Assembly (NCBI RefSeq): GCF_003669015.1
Contig: NZ_CP033069.1
Span: 2,800,501 to 2,864,500 of the forward strand
Direction of reading: 5' to 3'
DNA: 64,000 nucleotides
DNA from: Acidovorax sp. 1608163
Lineage (GTDB): Bacteria; Pseudomonadota; Gammaproteobacteria; Burkholderiales; Burkholderiaceae_C
Program-made: the position numbers and the translations under genes
Shown: positions 27,521 to 37,359 of the stretch, one piece after another
How the letters are laid out: every line of letters starts with the position of its first letter
How positions within the stretch are numbered: the stretch's first letter is position 1
Notes under the pieces: generated by a model
Databases searched by the model: none
Seen by the model: only the letters and a program-made list of their open reading frames with translations
What the model was told of the DNA's origin: nothing

Positions 27521-28873
27521 TCAAAACCGCTGCATCTGGCAGCTGTGCGGCTGCTCGGCTTTGGCTGCAGGGATCTGCCGCACCACGCGGAAACCATAGC
27601 CCGAACCTTCCACGTCGAACTTCACGCCGGGCGCGCCCTTCTTGTCCATCACGCCCACGGCCAGGGCCTGCTGGAATTGGTGGTCGGCCGCGCGCATGGC
27701 GCCGCCCTGCCCAGCAAGCTGCACGTTGGCCTTTTCCATTTGGCGGGCCACGGCCACCACATCGGTGGTGCCTGCGCGCTCGATGGATTGGGCCAGGGCT
27801 TCGACCATCAACTGCATGCGCATGTGCACGTAGTCATCCTGCGGCTTGGGAAAGCGATCACGGAACGACTGGTAGAAGGCCTCGCTCTGCGCGCCGGGCA
27901 CATTGGGCAGCCAGTCGGCCACGGCCACCACTTTGCCAATGCCCGCATCGCCCATGGCTGCAGGCGCACCCAAGGCGTTGCCATAGAAGGTGTAGAAGCT
28001 GCCTTCAAAGCCCACCTCGCGTGCGGCCTTAACCAGCAGCGTGAGGTCGTTGCCCCAGTTGCCTGTCACCACGGCCTGTGCGCCGCTGGTTTTGATCTTG
28101 ACGGCGTAGGGCGCAAAGTCTTTGACGCGGCCCACGGGGTGCAGCTCGTCGCCCACCACCGTCACATCGGGGCGCTGGGCGGCCAATTGCTTTTTGGCCT
28201 CGCGCAGCACGGCCTGGCCAAAGCTGTAGTCCTGGCCAATGAGGTACACGCTCTTGAGTGCTTTGTCCTCGCGCATCACCTCCATCAAAGCAGCCATGCG
28301 CATGTCGGCATGCGCGTCAAAGCGGAAGTGCCAGAAGCTGCATTTTTCGTTGGTGAGGATGGGATCCACCGCCGAGTAGTTCAAGAACAGCACACGCTTG
28401 CTGGGCTCGCGCTCGTTGTGCTTGTTGATGGCCTCGATCAGCACCGCCGCAGTGGCCGACGAATTGCCTTGCAAGATGACCTGCGCGCCATCGTCAATGG
28501 CAGCGCGCAGGGCCGACAATGCCTCTTCGTTTTGGCCCTTGCTGTCGTAGCGCTCCAGCACCAGCGGGCGCTTGCCGCCAGCGGCGGCAGGCAGCGTAAC
28601 GCCACCGCGCGCATTCACGCGCTCCATAGCCCAGTAGACGTTGCGAAACACGGCCTCGCCGGTGTTCGCAAAAGCGCCCGACAGGCTTTCAATCAAAGCC
28701 ACCTTGATGGGCTTGCCTGCGGGCACTGCGGCCGTGGACGCTGCACTTTGTGCCCAGCCCGATGCCGCGGGCGCAAGGCCCAGAACCGCTGCACCCGCCA
28801 CCGTGCAAGCGGCCTGAAATAGTGCTGCGCGGCCCCATTTCAAGCCCGCAGTTTGCAATTTATTCATGCTCAT
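27521..28873 (-). CDS. Branched-chain-type (LivK-like) ABC substrate-binding protein
   Basis: Periplasmic binding protein of type I fold, 450 residues, with a signal peptide ending near GWAQS. Blocks KVALIESLSGAFANTGEAVF, GKRPLVLERYDSKGQNEEAL, GNSSATAAVLIEAINKHN and YLIGQDYSFGQAVLREAKK fit the LivK/urea/amide-binding family. ATG 28873 has an AAGGGA five bases upstream; ATG 28867 is possible. No LivHMGF partner genes are present here, so it either works with a distant transporter or serves the adjacent operon. It is first in the minus-strand run of genes leading into the monooxygenases. Confidence 0.87.
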   Translation of the reverse strand: MSMNKLQTAGLKWGRAALFQAACTVAGAAVLGLAPAASGWAQSAASTAAVPAGKPIKVALIESLSGAFANTGEAVFRNVYWAMERVNARGGVTLPAAAGGKRPLVLERYDSKGQNEEALSALRAAIDDGAQVILQGNSSATAAVLIEAINKHNEREPSKRVLFLNYSAVDPILTNEKCSFWHFRFDAHADMRMAALMEVMREDKALKSVYLIGQDYSFGQAVLREAKKQLAAQRPDVTVVGDELHPVGRVKDFAPYAVKIKTSGAQAVVTGNWGNDLTLLVKAAREVGFEGSFYTFYGNALGAPAAMGDAGIGKVVAVADWLPNVPGAQSEAFYQSFRDRFPKPQDDYVHMRMQLMVEALAQSIERAGTTDVVAVARQMEKANVQLAGQGGAMRAADHQFQQALAVGVMDKKGAPGVKFDVEGSGYGFRVVRQIPAAKAEQPHSCQMQRF

Positions 28874-28960
28874 TTTTCCCTTGAAATCCCGTGGATGCGT
28901 ACACACCTCCTGTGCATGCGGCGACCACCCCGAGAGCCGCGCAGTGTATAGGAGTACCCC

Positions 28961-29356
28961 ATGATCTTCGCCCCCGTGATCCGCCGCGCCGCCTTCAACC
29001 CCAACCCACGCGCTGCCGACCTGGCCTTGCAACGTTTTCTCATGGGCAGCCTGGGTGCCACCGCTGCGGCCCAGCCCACCACAGCAGGCTGCATCGTGAC
29101 GCAAGACGAGAAAAGCACCACGCTGCAGTTGGATGTGCCGGGCCTCTCACGCGAGCAGCTGAACATCACCATCGAAGGCAATGTGGTGAAGCTGCAAAGC
29201 GCCGAAGGCGCCCCCCGCCAGGTGCAACGCGCCTGGGAACTGGCCCAGGATATTGACGCCGCCGCCAGCACGGCCAAGCTTGAAAACGGCGTGCTCACCC
29301 TGACACTGGTGCGCGTGGAGCCCGTGAGCAAAGCCACTTCGCTGACCATTCACTGA
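28961..29356 (+). CDS. Small heat-shock protein, Hsp20/alpha-crystallin family
   Basis: ATP-independent holdase of 131 residues. The alpha-crystallin domain runs from about residue 45 to 125, with LQLDVPGLSREQLNITIEGN and the C-terminal strand AKLENGVLTLTL (the A-x-x-x-n-G-v-L signature). The C-terminal I-x-I-type tail is represented by LTIH. ATG 28961 has AGGAG six bases upstream. It is divergent from the binding-protein gene and followed by a strong terminator, so it is monocistronic. Confidence 0.9.
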   Translation: MIFAPVIRRAAFNPNPRAADLALQRFLMGSLGATAAAQPTTAGCIVTQDEKSTTLQLDVPGLSREQLNITIEGNVVKLQSAEGAPRQVQRAWELAQDIDAAASTAKLENGVLTLTLVRVEPVSKATSLTIH

Positions 29357-29413
29357 AGCATCTCTGGGGTGCAGCACGCTGCACGCCCAGGCCATCAAAA
29401 CCCGCCCCCAATA

Positions 29414-29450
29414 AAAAGGCCCCTTTCGGAGATTCCGAAAGGGGCCTTTT
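29414..29450. terminator. Bidirectional intrinsic terminator between hsp20 and the MacB-like operon
   Basis: A perfect 17-bp stem (29414-29430 with 29434-29450) around a GAT loop carries AAAA on its left edge and TTTT on its right, so it can stop transcription arriving from both the plus-strand hsp20 and the minus-strand export operon. Confidence 0.93.
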
Positions 29451-29501
29451 GTGCCTTTGCGCTGGGCACATCACCACCGCGATGGGCGGTGGGTGTGCCA
29501 C

Positions 29502-30709
29502 TCACTCGTGGCGCAACGCGTCAATCGGGTCCATGTGCGCCGCGCGGCGGGCCGGAAAGTAGCCAAACACCACGCCAATGCCCGCCGAGAACACAAACGA
29601 GAGCAGGTTGACCCCAGGATTGAACAGGTAGGGCACGCCCATCACCTGCGCCAGCCCCAGCGATGCAGCTGTGGCCAGCACAATCCCCACCAGTCCGCCC
29701 AGTGCGGCCAGCACCACGGCCTCGATCAAGAACTGCAACAGCACCTCGCGCTCCAGCGCGCCAATGGCCAGGCGCAAGCCGATCTCGCGGGTGCGCTCGG
29801 TCACGCTCACCAGCATGATGTTCATGATGCCGATGCCGCCCACCAGCAAGCTCACGGCGGCCACGGCGCCCAGCAGCATGGTCATCACCTTGGTGGTGCC
29901 CGACAAAGTGTCGGCCAGTTGCTTGGTGTCAAGCACGTTGAAGTTGTCCTCATCGGTGTCCGACAGCTTGCGCAGCTCGCGCAGCAGCTGCGTCAGCGCG
30001 CTTTTGACGCGGGTAGGGTCGCTGCCATCCTGCATCGACACCAGCAGCGTGTTCACGCGGGTGTTGCCCGTCACGCGCCGCTGCAGGGTCTTGATGGGGA
30101 TGAGCACCATGTCGTCCTGGTCGTTGCCAAACGCCCCCTGCCCTTTGGACGTCAGCACGCCCACCACCTCGCAAGAGAAGGCCTTGACGCGCAGCTGCTC
30201 ACCCACCGGGTCGCGGCCACCAAACAGCTCGCGGCGGATGGTCTCACCCACCACGCACACCGCCGCGCCCGCACGCAGCTCGGGCTCAGAGAACGCGCGG
30301 CCTCCGGCTTGCAAGGTCCAGTTACCGGTCTCCAGCCAGGCGTTGGTGCTGCCAATCACGCTGCTGGTCCAGTTGCGCCCACTGGCCACCACAGTGGCGC
30401 TGGCGCGTGCCTCAGGCGCCACGGCCAAAATGCCGCCAATTTGCTGCGCAATCACATCGGCATCGGTGTCTTTGAACGAAGGCGCGCCAGTGCCTCCGCC
30501 CGGCCCCATGCGCTGGCCGGGGCGCACTTGCAGCAAGTTGGTGCCCAGGCTTGAAATCTGCGTCTGCACCGCCATGGTGGCGCCGTTGCCCAAGGTCACC
30601 ATGGTGATGACCGCGCTCACGCCAATGACGATGCCCAATATGGTCAGGAACGAGCGCATGAGATTGCGCCGAATGGAGCGCAGCGCCAAAAGAATCGTAC
30701 TGAACAGCA

Positions 30710-30710
<1 letters not shown>
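29502..30710 (-). CDS. MacB-like ABC transporter permease (FtsX fold)
   Basis: Permease of 402 residues with one N-terminal helix (SFLTILGIVIGVSAVITMV), a large periplasmic domain and three C-terminal helices, the MacB/LolC mechanotransmission plan. GIGIMNIMLVSVTERTREIGLR is the family signature. ATPase and permease are separate proteins here, whereas E. coli MacB is a fusion. ATG 30710 overlaps the ATPase stop (TGATG). With the MacA-like adaptor and TolC-like protein it should form a tripartite exporter moving substrate from periplasm to outside. Confidence 0.9.
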
Positions 30711-31491
<781 letters not shown>

Positions 31492-31495
<4 letters not shown>

Positions 31496-32877
31496 GGCGC
31501 GGCCTTGCCAGTGCGTTGGTCGGTGATGACCTTGGCGCCGGGCTCCAGGCCTTCGGTGCTCACTTCGGTCATGCGCCCATCGCTGATGCCCACCTTCACG
31601 GTCATGGGCTGCGGCGTGCCATCCTTGAGCAGCCAGATCTGGCGCGTCTGGCCCGCGCCTTCGCGCTGCCCATTTCCACTATTGCCGCCGGCAGGCTTGC
31701 GGCCCGAGGGCGCGTTGCGGGGCGGCCCGGGCATGAGCTGCGAGACGATGCCCCGGTTGCTGCTGGCAGGCTTGGCTACAGACTCAGCCCCCGCCTGGGC
31801 CGGGGTAAAGCGCAGGGCGGTGTTGGGCACCAGCAGCACGTCGTTGCGTTCGGTCGAGGTGATGGTGGCTGCCGCCGTCATGCCTGGGCGCAGGCTCAGA
31901 TCGCTGTTGTCCACGTCCAGCCAGGTGATGTAGGTCACCACGTTGTCCGTCTTGGTGGAGCCAAAGGACACGCGGGTCACCTCGGCCGGGTAGCGGCGCG
32001 AGGGGTAGGCGCTGACGGTGAAGCTGGCCTTTTGCCCCACGGTGAGCGAACCCACATCGGCCTCGTCCACGCTCACATCCAGCCGCAGACGCGTCAGGTC
32101 CTCCACCACGGTGAACAGCGTCACGGCTTGCAGCGATGCGGCCACGGCGTTGCCAGGCTCTACGCTGCGGGTGAGCACCACCCCGTTGATAGGCGAGCGG
32201 ATGGAGGCCTTGGACAGGCTGGTTTCGTCGGTGGACAGCGCCGCTTTGGCGTCATCGACCGAAGCGCGGGCGCTGAGCTCGTCGGCTTTGGCACGGTCCA
32301 GCGTGGCACGCCCGGCGTCCAACTCGGTGGCCGATGGCACCTTGCCACCGGACAGGCGCGCCACCTCTTGCAGGCGTGCAAAGCCGGCCTCGGATTCCTT
32401 GGTCGTGGCCTGGGCTTGGGCCAGCTTGGCCTGCGCAGAGGCAAGAGACGCCCGCGAGCGCAGCACCTGCGCTTCGAGCTTGGCAGTGTCCAGCTCCACC
32501 AGCACCTGGCCTTTTTTGACCTTGTCGTTCACGTCCACCAGCACGCTGCGCACCGTGCCCGACAGCTCACTGCCGATGGTGACCGTTCGGGTGGGGTTCA
32601 GCGTGCCATTGGCAGCCACGTTGAGCGTGAGATTGCCGCGCCGCACCTCTTCGGTCACGAAGCTGGGAGCCGCGCTGGCGGCCTTGCTGGCTTGCCAGGC
32701 ATACACACCACCTGCCGCCACCAGCAGGCCCACCACGCCCAGCCACACCGTGGTGCGCTGCCACCAGCGGCGCCGTGGCGCACTGCCCAGCAAGTCGTTC
32801 AGGCCATTTGCCGCCGTGGTCTGGGGTGCGGCAGGCTGAGGGGAAGAGGAATTCACAGAAGCGTCAGGATGGTTCAT
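31492..32877 (-). CDS. MacA-like periplasmic adaptor (membrane fusion protein)
   Basis: Adaptor of 461 residues anchored by one N-terminal helix (TTVWLGVVGLLVAAGGVYAW). It shows the lipoyl halves (NLTLNVAANGTLNPTRTVTIGSE... and IRSPINGVVLTRSVEPG) flanking a long alpha-helical hairpin rich in Ala/Gln/Lys, then beta-barrel and membrane-proximal domains. A Pro/Gly/Asn-rich insertion near residues 385-415 is unusual. It couples the MacB-like transporter to the outer-membrane channel encoded just upstream. Confidence 0.92.
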
Positions 32878-33005
32878 TGAATGGAAAAATTCGGGTCATC
32901 AAAAGGGGAAGGACGTGGGCCAGGGGGCCATGCACTGGCAAGTGCTTGGGGTGCTGTAACACCGGCACGCCAGGCAAGGCAGGGCCAGTGCGAGCCCCGC
33001 CACGG

Positions 33006-34427
33006 CTACTGCCAGCCGCCGCCCAGGGCCTTGTACAGGCGCACATGGTCGGCCGCCACGCTGGCCACGGTGGTTGCCACGCTGTCTTGCGCAGACAGCT
33101 GCGTGCGCTGGGTCTCCAGCACGGTGGCAAAGTCGATCAGGCCGCTGCTGTAGCGTTGTTGCGCCATCAGCGCGGCGTTGGCAGCGGCATCTGCGGCAGC
33201 CTGCAGGCGCGCCAGGCGTTCGTTATCGCCCTGCAAGGCCACCAGGGCGTCCTCTACATCTTTGAGCGCCGTGAGCACGGCAGCTTCGTAGCCCACACGC
33301 ACCTGCTCCAACGCCGCTTGCTGCGACCGCACCTGGGCCTTGGCCGCGCCGCCATCGAACAGCGAGGCAGACAGGCTGGCCGCCAGCGCACTGGCGACCG
33401 AATTGCCCCCCGTCAGCGTACCCAAGGTCAGTGCCCGCAGGCCCAAGGAACCGCTGAGCGAAAAGTCAGGGTACCGCGCCGCATCGGCCTGGGCCACCCG
33501 CGCCACCGCCGCCGCCACGCGGTGCTCTGCGGCCCGCACATCGGGGCGCTGGCGCAGCGTTTGCGCAGGGATGTCCAGCGCCAAGTCGTTCGGCGCCGTG
33601 GGCACCGGCGCAGTGGCCGCCAAGCGTGCATCCAGTGCAGCAGGCGCTTGCCCGGTCAACACCGCCAGGCTGTGGCGCGACTGCGCCAGGCTGCTTTGCA
33701 GCGCGGGAACCTGGGCGGCGGTCTGCTCAGCCGCAGCACGGGCCTGCTCGGTCACCAGCGAGGTGGTCAGCCCCGCCTGCAGGCGCCACTGAGCAATCTG
33801 CAGCGTTTCTTGTTGGCTGGCCAGGTTGCTGCGCGCAATCTGCAGGCGCTGCTGCAGGCCGCGCAGCTCGATGTAATTCACCGCCACCTCGGCGGCCAGC
33901 GACACCTGTACATCGGCCAGGCTGGCCTCTGCGGCGCGGGCATCGGCCTCGGTGGCCGTCACCCCGGCGCGCAGGCGGCCAAACACATCGGGCTCCCAGC
34001 TCGCGTCAAACCCGGCGCTGTAGCTGTTGCCCGTGCTGCCGGAAGCGCGGCTGCGCTGCGCCGAGGCCGAGGCACCAATCTGCGGCAAGGTGCCCGCCGT
34101 CTGCACATCCACCAACGCCCGCGACTGCTGCAATGCCGCCTGTGCACTGCGCACCGAAGTGTTGGCGGCCAGCGCTTCGGTGATGAGCGCCGTCAGCTCC
34201 GGGTCACCCAGCCGCCCCCACCACTGCGCCAGCGGCGTGGCAGCAGCCCCTGCGCTGGCGGCAGACCACCCGGCAGGCACGGGCACCACTGGCACATCAG
34301 CGCTGTGCGGCTGCAGGCTGCTGCAACCCGCCAGCACCAGAGCCAATGCCAATCCTGGCAAAGCAAAGGACGCACTACGCAGGTTGCGGCCTGGTGAGGC
34401 GGGTGGGAGGGAACGGAAAAGCTTCAT
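33006..34427 (-). CDS. TolC-family outer-membrane efflux lipoprotein (NodT type)
   Basis: Outer-membrane channel of 473 residues with a lipoprotein signal (VLAGC, lipidated Cys35) and two repeated helical-hairpin halves typical of the RND-type outer-membrane factors (YIELRGLQQRLQIARSNLASQQ; QQAALEQVRVGYEAAVLTALKDVEDAL). ATG 34427 is chosen over the TTG at 34442. It is first in the export operon, 128 bases before the adaptor gene, and a Fur-box-like palindrome lies just upstream of its start. Confidence 0.92.
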   Translation of the reverse strand: MKLFRSLPPASPGRNLRSASFALPGLALALVLAGCSSLQPHSADVPVVPVPAGWSAASAGAAATPLAQWWGRLGDPELTALITEALAANTSVRSAQAALQQSRALVDVQTAGTLPQIGASASAQRSRASGSTGNSYSAGFDASWEPDVFGRLRAGVTATEADARAAEASLADVQVSLAAEVAVNYIELRGLQQRLQIARSNLASQQETLQIAQWRLQAGLTTSLVTEQARAAAEQTAAQVPALQSSLAQSRHSLAVLTGQAPAALDARLAATAPVPTAPNDLALDIPAQTLRQRPDVRAAEHRVAAAVARVAQADAARYPDFSLSGSLGLRALTLGTLTGGNSVASALAASLSASLFDGGAAKAQVRSQQAALEQVRVGYEAAVLTALKDVEDALVALQGDNERLARLQAAADAAANAALMAQQRYSSGLIDFATVLETQRTQLSAQDSVATTVASVAADHVRLYKALGGGWQ

Positions 34428-34436
34428 GGATGTATT

Positions 34437-34451
34437 TGACAATCATTCTCA
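34437..34451 (-). promoter_or_regulatory. Fur-box-like palindrome upstream of the TolC-MacAB operon
   Basis: On the minus strand TGAGAAT-G-ATTGTCA matches the 7-1-7 Fur consensus TGATAAT-N-ATTATCA at 12 of 14 positions. It lies ten bases ahead of the start codon, within the expected promoter/leader. If real, the exporter is repressed by iron and may secrete a siderophore or relieve metal stress. Confidence 0.5.
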
Positions 34452-34588
34452 ACAACATCCATTGTCCCGGTTTCCGTTGTCGCCCTGAAGGCGCTTGTGT
34501 CAACCTTTGGTAAAGAAATGGGGACACTCAACCCTCTGCCCTGCAGCACCGCGCGGGGCATGCTGCGCACAAGCCAAATACCGAAGAA

Positions 34589-35590
34589 TCATTTGGTTTG
34601 GCAATCAACCCATGCCAGCGCCAACCCAAGCCGCGACTGGCCGACGACCCCCACCCGGTACTCCGTAGGCGACACCCCCACCTGCGCCCGGAACACCCGG
34701 CTGAAATACGCCCCGCTGCTAAAGCCCCACGAGAAAGCTATCTCGCTGATGGTGCGGTGGCGGCAGTCGGGATTGCGCATCTCATCCATACACGCCTGCA
34801 AGCGGCGGCGCAGGATGTGTTCGGCCAGGGTTTCATCGGCGTCGGCAAAGGCGTTGTGCAGGTGGCGCTTGCTGCAGTTCAGCCCTTGGGCCATGCGCTC
34901 AATGGTCAGCGCCGGGTCTCGCAGGTGCTGTGCGATGTAGGCGCGGATGCGGTCTTTGAAGGCCTCGTGCAGCGCGGCAGCGGGGCCCTGCCCGGCCAGC
35001 TCTTGCAGCGACAGGCAGACCAGCTCGCCAATCAGCCGCCCGGCGCCGCGTGCGGCCTCGGGGGTCATGCTGGGCAGCTCGTTGTAGGTGCTGCGCATGG
35101 CGTCCAGCGCCACGCGCGAGATGCCCGCGTGGCCGCCCACCACACGGCCCATCAGCGTGGGCAGGTGCAGGCCACGCTCGGCCAGCTGGCTGGTGGGCAC
35201 CCTCACGATGAGGTGGCGGCTGCGCTGGGGGTTGGCCACTTCGTAGCTGCCCGTGGTGTCGTAGATGGCCCAGCCACCGGGCTGCACCACCGCCTGCCGC
35301 CCGTGCTGTTGCACCAGGGCCTGCCCCTGCCAGGGGGCGACGATTTTGAGGTAGTGCTGCGCGCCTGCACGGGCTGTGCGTGGGCGGCGAATGACGCGGT
35401 GGCGGTTGGCCTCCAGCTGCGTCAGCACCACATCCCCCGCCCAGGCGGTGTGCAGGTGGCCGTCAAAGCCGGTGTCGCCGTACAGATCAGACTCCAACCC
35501 ATCAAACAGCGTGGCCATCCAGTCGCGCCAGGCCAGCGCGGCCTGCTGCGGCGGCAGGTTGTCGGTGGTGAGGCGGGTCGCTTCGGCCAT
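34589..35590 (-). CDS. AraC-family transcriptional regulator (FeaR-like N-terminal domain)
   Basis: Regulator of 333 residues. The N-terminal effector domain (AraC-binding-like 2 type; PGGWAIYDTTGSYEVANPQRSRHLIVRVP) is followed by a C-terminal double helix-turn-helix, LTIERMAQGLNCSKRHLHNAF and TISEIAFSWGFSSGAYFSRVFR. The same architecture occurs in FeaR, which activates an aldehyde dehydrogenase gene, and here the regulator is divergent from an aldehyde dehydrogenase 231 bases away. Control of that gene by an aromatic aldehyde or amine is inferred. Confidence 0.88.
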   Translation of the reverse strand: MAEATRLTTDNLPPQQAALAWRDWMATLFDGLESDLYGDTGFDGHLHTAWAGDVVLTQLEANRHRVIRRPRTARAGAQHYLKIVAPWQGQALVQQHGRQAVVQPGGWAIYDTTGSYEVANPQRSRHLIVRVPTSQLAERGLHLPTLMGRVVGGHAGISRVALDAMRSTYNELPSMTPEAARGAGRLIGELVCLSLQELAGQGPAAALHEAFKDRIRAYIAQHLRDPALTIERMAQGLNCSKRHLHNAFADADETLAEHILRRRLQACMDEMRNPDCRHRTISEIAFSWGFSSGAYFSRVFRAQVGVSPTEYRVGVVGQSRLGLALAWVDCQTK

Positions 35591-35821
35591 AGGGGGATAG
35601 GTGTCCAGGGGTGCGTGCCATTATGGGTGGCGGGCTAAGCCCCTGCGCAGCGCAGGTGGGTTGCCGGGGGTTATCCCTAGGCGGTGTGCGCTCTCGGTCA
35701 ACACCGCTGTGCACGGTGGGTCAAGCGAATGCAACGTGTGCTGGCTAGCATCCACAGGGTGCGTGGCATGGGCCGTTGGTCGGTCCATCGTCACGGTTTT
35801 ACCCCCTACAGGAGACACCCC

Positions 35822-37273
35822 ATGAGCCCCATTTCCATGCTGATTGGCGGGCAGCCCCGCGCTGCGTCCAACGGCGCCACGTTTGAGCGCCGCAACCCGC
35901 TGGACCACACCGTGGCCACCACGGCGCCTGCCGCCACCGTGGCCGATGCCGTGGCGGCGGTAGAGGCTGCGGCGCAGGCCTTCCCAGCCTGGGCGGCCCT
36001 GGGGCCAGGCGCGCGCCGCACCCTGCTGATGAAAGCCGCCCACGCACTGGAGGGCAAGGCCGATGCCTTTGCCCAAGCCATGGCGGCAGAGACCGGCGCA
36101 TCCGGCATTTGGGCAGGCTTTAACGTGCACCTGGCGGCCGACATGCTGCTCGAAGCCGCCGCCATCACTACGCAGATCAATGGTGAGGTGATTCCATCGA
36201 ACGTGCCGGGCTCGGTGGCCATGGCGGTGCGCCAGCCAGCGGGCGTGGTGCTGGGCATTGCGCCGTGGAATGCGCCGGTGATTCTGGGCGTGCGCGCCAT
36301 CGCCACGCCACTGGCCTGCGGCAACACGGTGGTGCTCAAGGGCTCAGAGCTGTGCCCCGCCACGCACGGCCTGATCATCGAGGCGCTACAAGAAGCCGGG
36401 CTGCCGCCGGGCGTGGTGAACTTTGTGACCAACGCCCCCGCCGATGCGGGCGCTGTGGTGGAGGCCATGGTGGCCCACCCGGCCCTGCGGCGCGTGAACT
36501 TCACCGGCTCGACCAAGGTGGGCCGCATCATTGCGCAGACCTGCGCCAAGTACCTCAAGCAGGCGGTGCTGGAGCTGGGCGGCAAGGCCCCGTTTGTGGT
36601 GCTGGACGATGCCGATGTGGACGCCGCTGTGGCTGCGGCCACCTTCGGTGCCTTCGCCAACTCAGGGCAGATCTGCATGTCCACCGAGCGCATCGTGGTG
36701 GACGAGAAAGTGGCCGACGAGTTTGTAGCCAAGCTGGCCGCACGCGCCACCAGCCTGCCGCTGGGCGATCCACGCAAAGGCCCGGTGGTGCTGGGCTCGG
36801 TGGTAGACCAGGCCACCGTCACCCGCTGCAATGCCCTCATCGACGACGCACTGGCCAAAGGCGCCACGCTGGTGTGCGGCGGCAAGGCCGACAGCACGCT
36901 GATGCCCGCCACGCTGCTGGACCATGTGACCCCCGCCATGGACATCTACCGCGAGGAGTCCTTTGCGCCCGTGAAGGCCATCGTGCGAGTGAACGGCGTG
37001 GAGGAAGCCGTGGCCTGCGCCAACGACAACGAGTTCGGCCTCTCGGCCGCCGTGTTTGGCCGCGATGTAGCCCGCGCCTGGCAGGTGGCCGGGCGCATCG
37101 AGTCCGGCATTTGCCACGTCAACGGCCCCACGGTGCACGACGAGGCGCAGATGCCCTTTGGCGGCGTGAAGGCCTCAGGCTACGGCCGCTTTGGTGGCAA
37201 GGCGGGGATTGATGCCTTCACCGAGCTGCGCTGGATCACGGTGCAGACAGCCCCACGGCACTATCCGTTCTGA
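35822..37273 (+). CDS. NAD-dependent aldehyde dehydrogenase, salicylaldehyde/vanillin dehydrogenase-like
   Basis: Oxidises an aldehyde to its acid with NAD(P)+. The 483 residues have Asn150 (APWNAP), the general base Glu251 (VLELGGKAPF) and the nucleophile Cys285 in SGQICMSTER. The CMSTER context is typical of salicylaldehyde and vanillin dehydrogenases, so an aromatic aldehyde is the likely substrate. ATG 35822 has AGGAGA seven bases upstream; the longer frame to 35684 is unlikely. It is probably under the divergent AraC regulator. Confidence 0.92.
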   Translation: MSPISMLIGGQPRAASNGATFERRNPLDHTVATTAPAATVADAVAAVEAAAQAFPAWAALGPGARRTLLMKAAHALEGKADAFAQAMAAETGASGIWAGFNVHLAADMLLEAAAITTQINGEVIPSNVPGSVAMAVRQPAGVVLGIAPWNAPVILGVRAIATPLACGNTVVLKGSELCPATHGLIIEALQEAGLPPGVVNFVTNAPADAGAVVEAMVAHPALRRVNFTGSTKVGRIIAQTCAKYLKQAVLELGGKAPFVVLDDADVDAAVAAATFGAFANSGQICMSTERIVVDEKVADEFVAKLAARATSLPLGDPRKGPVVLGSVVDQATVTRCNALIDDALAKGATLVCGGKADSTLMPATLLDHVTPAMDIYREESFAPVKAIVRVNGVEEAVACANDNEFGLSAAVFGRDVARAWQVAGRIESGICHVNGPTVHDEAQMPFGGVKASGYGRFGGKAGIDAFTELRWITVQTAPRHYPF

Positions 37274-37290
37274 TATTGGGTTTTTTTGGG

Positions 37291-37341
37291 CTCTAGCGCT
37301 TGATGAATAAGCGCTAACAGCTATATTTTTAATAGCAAACC
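37291..37341 (+). repeat. Dispersed repeat, copy E
   Basis: CTCTAGCGCTT-GATGAAT-AAGCGCTAACAG then CTATATTTTTAATAGCAAAC. It occupies most of the 86-base gap between the aldehyde dehydrogenase and the convergent tsaD and can fold as a hairpin on either strand. Confidence 0.8.
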
Positions 37342-37359
37342 ATCCGGTAGCGGAGCTGA

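Noticed and set aside
24967..28032. Plus-strand open frame of about 1020 codons opposite the monooxygenase genes
   Set aside because: Antisense artefact; both monooxygenases and the binding protein on the minus strand have clear family motifs.
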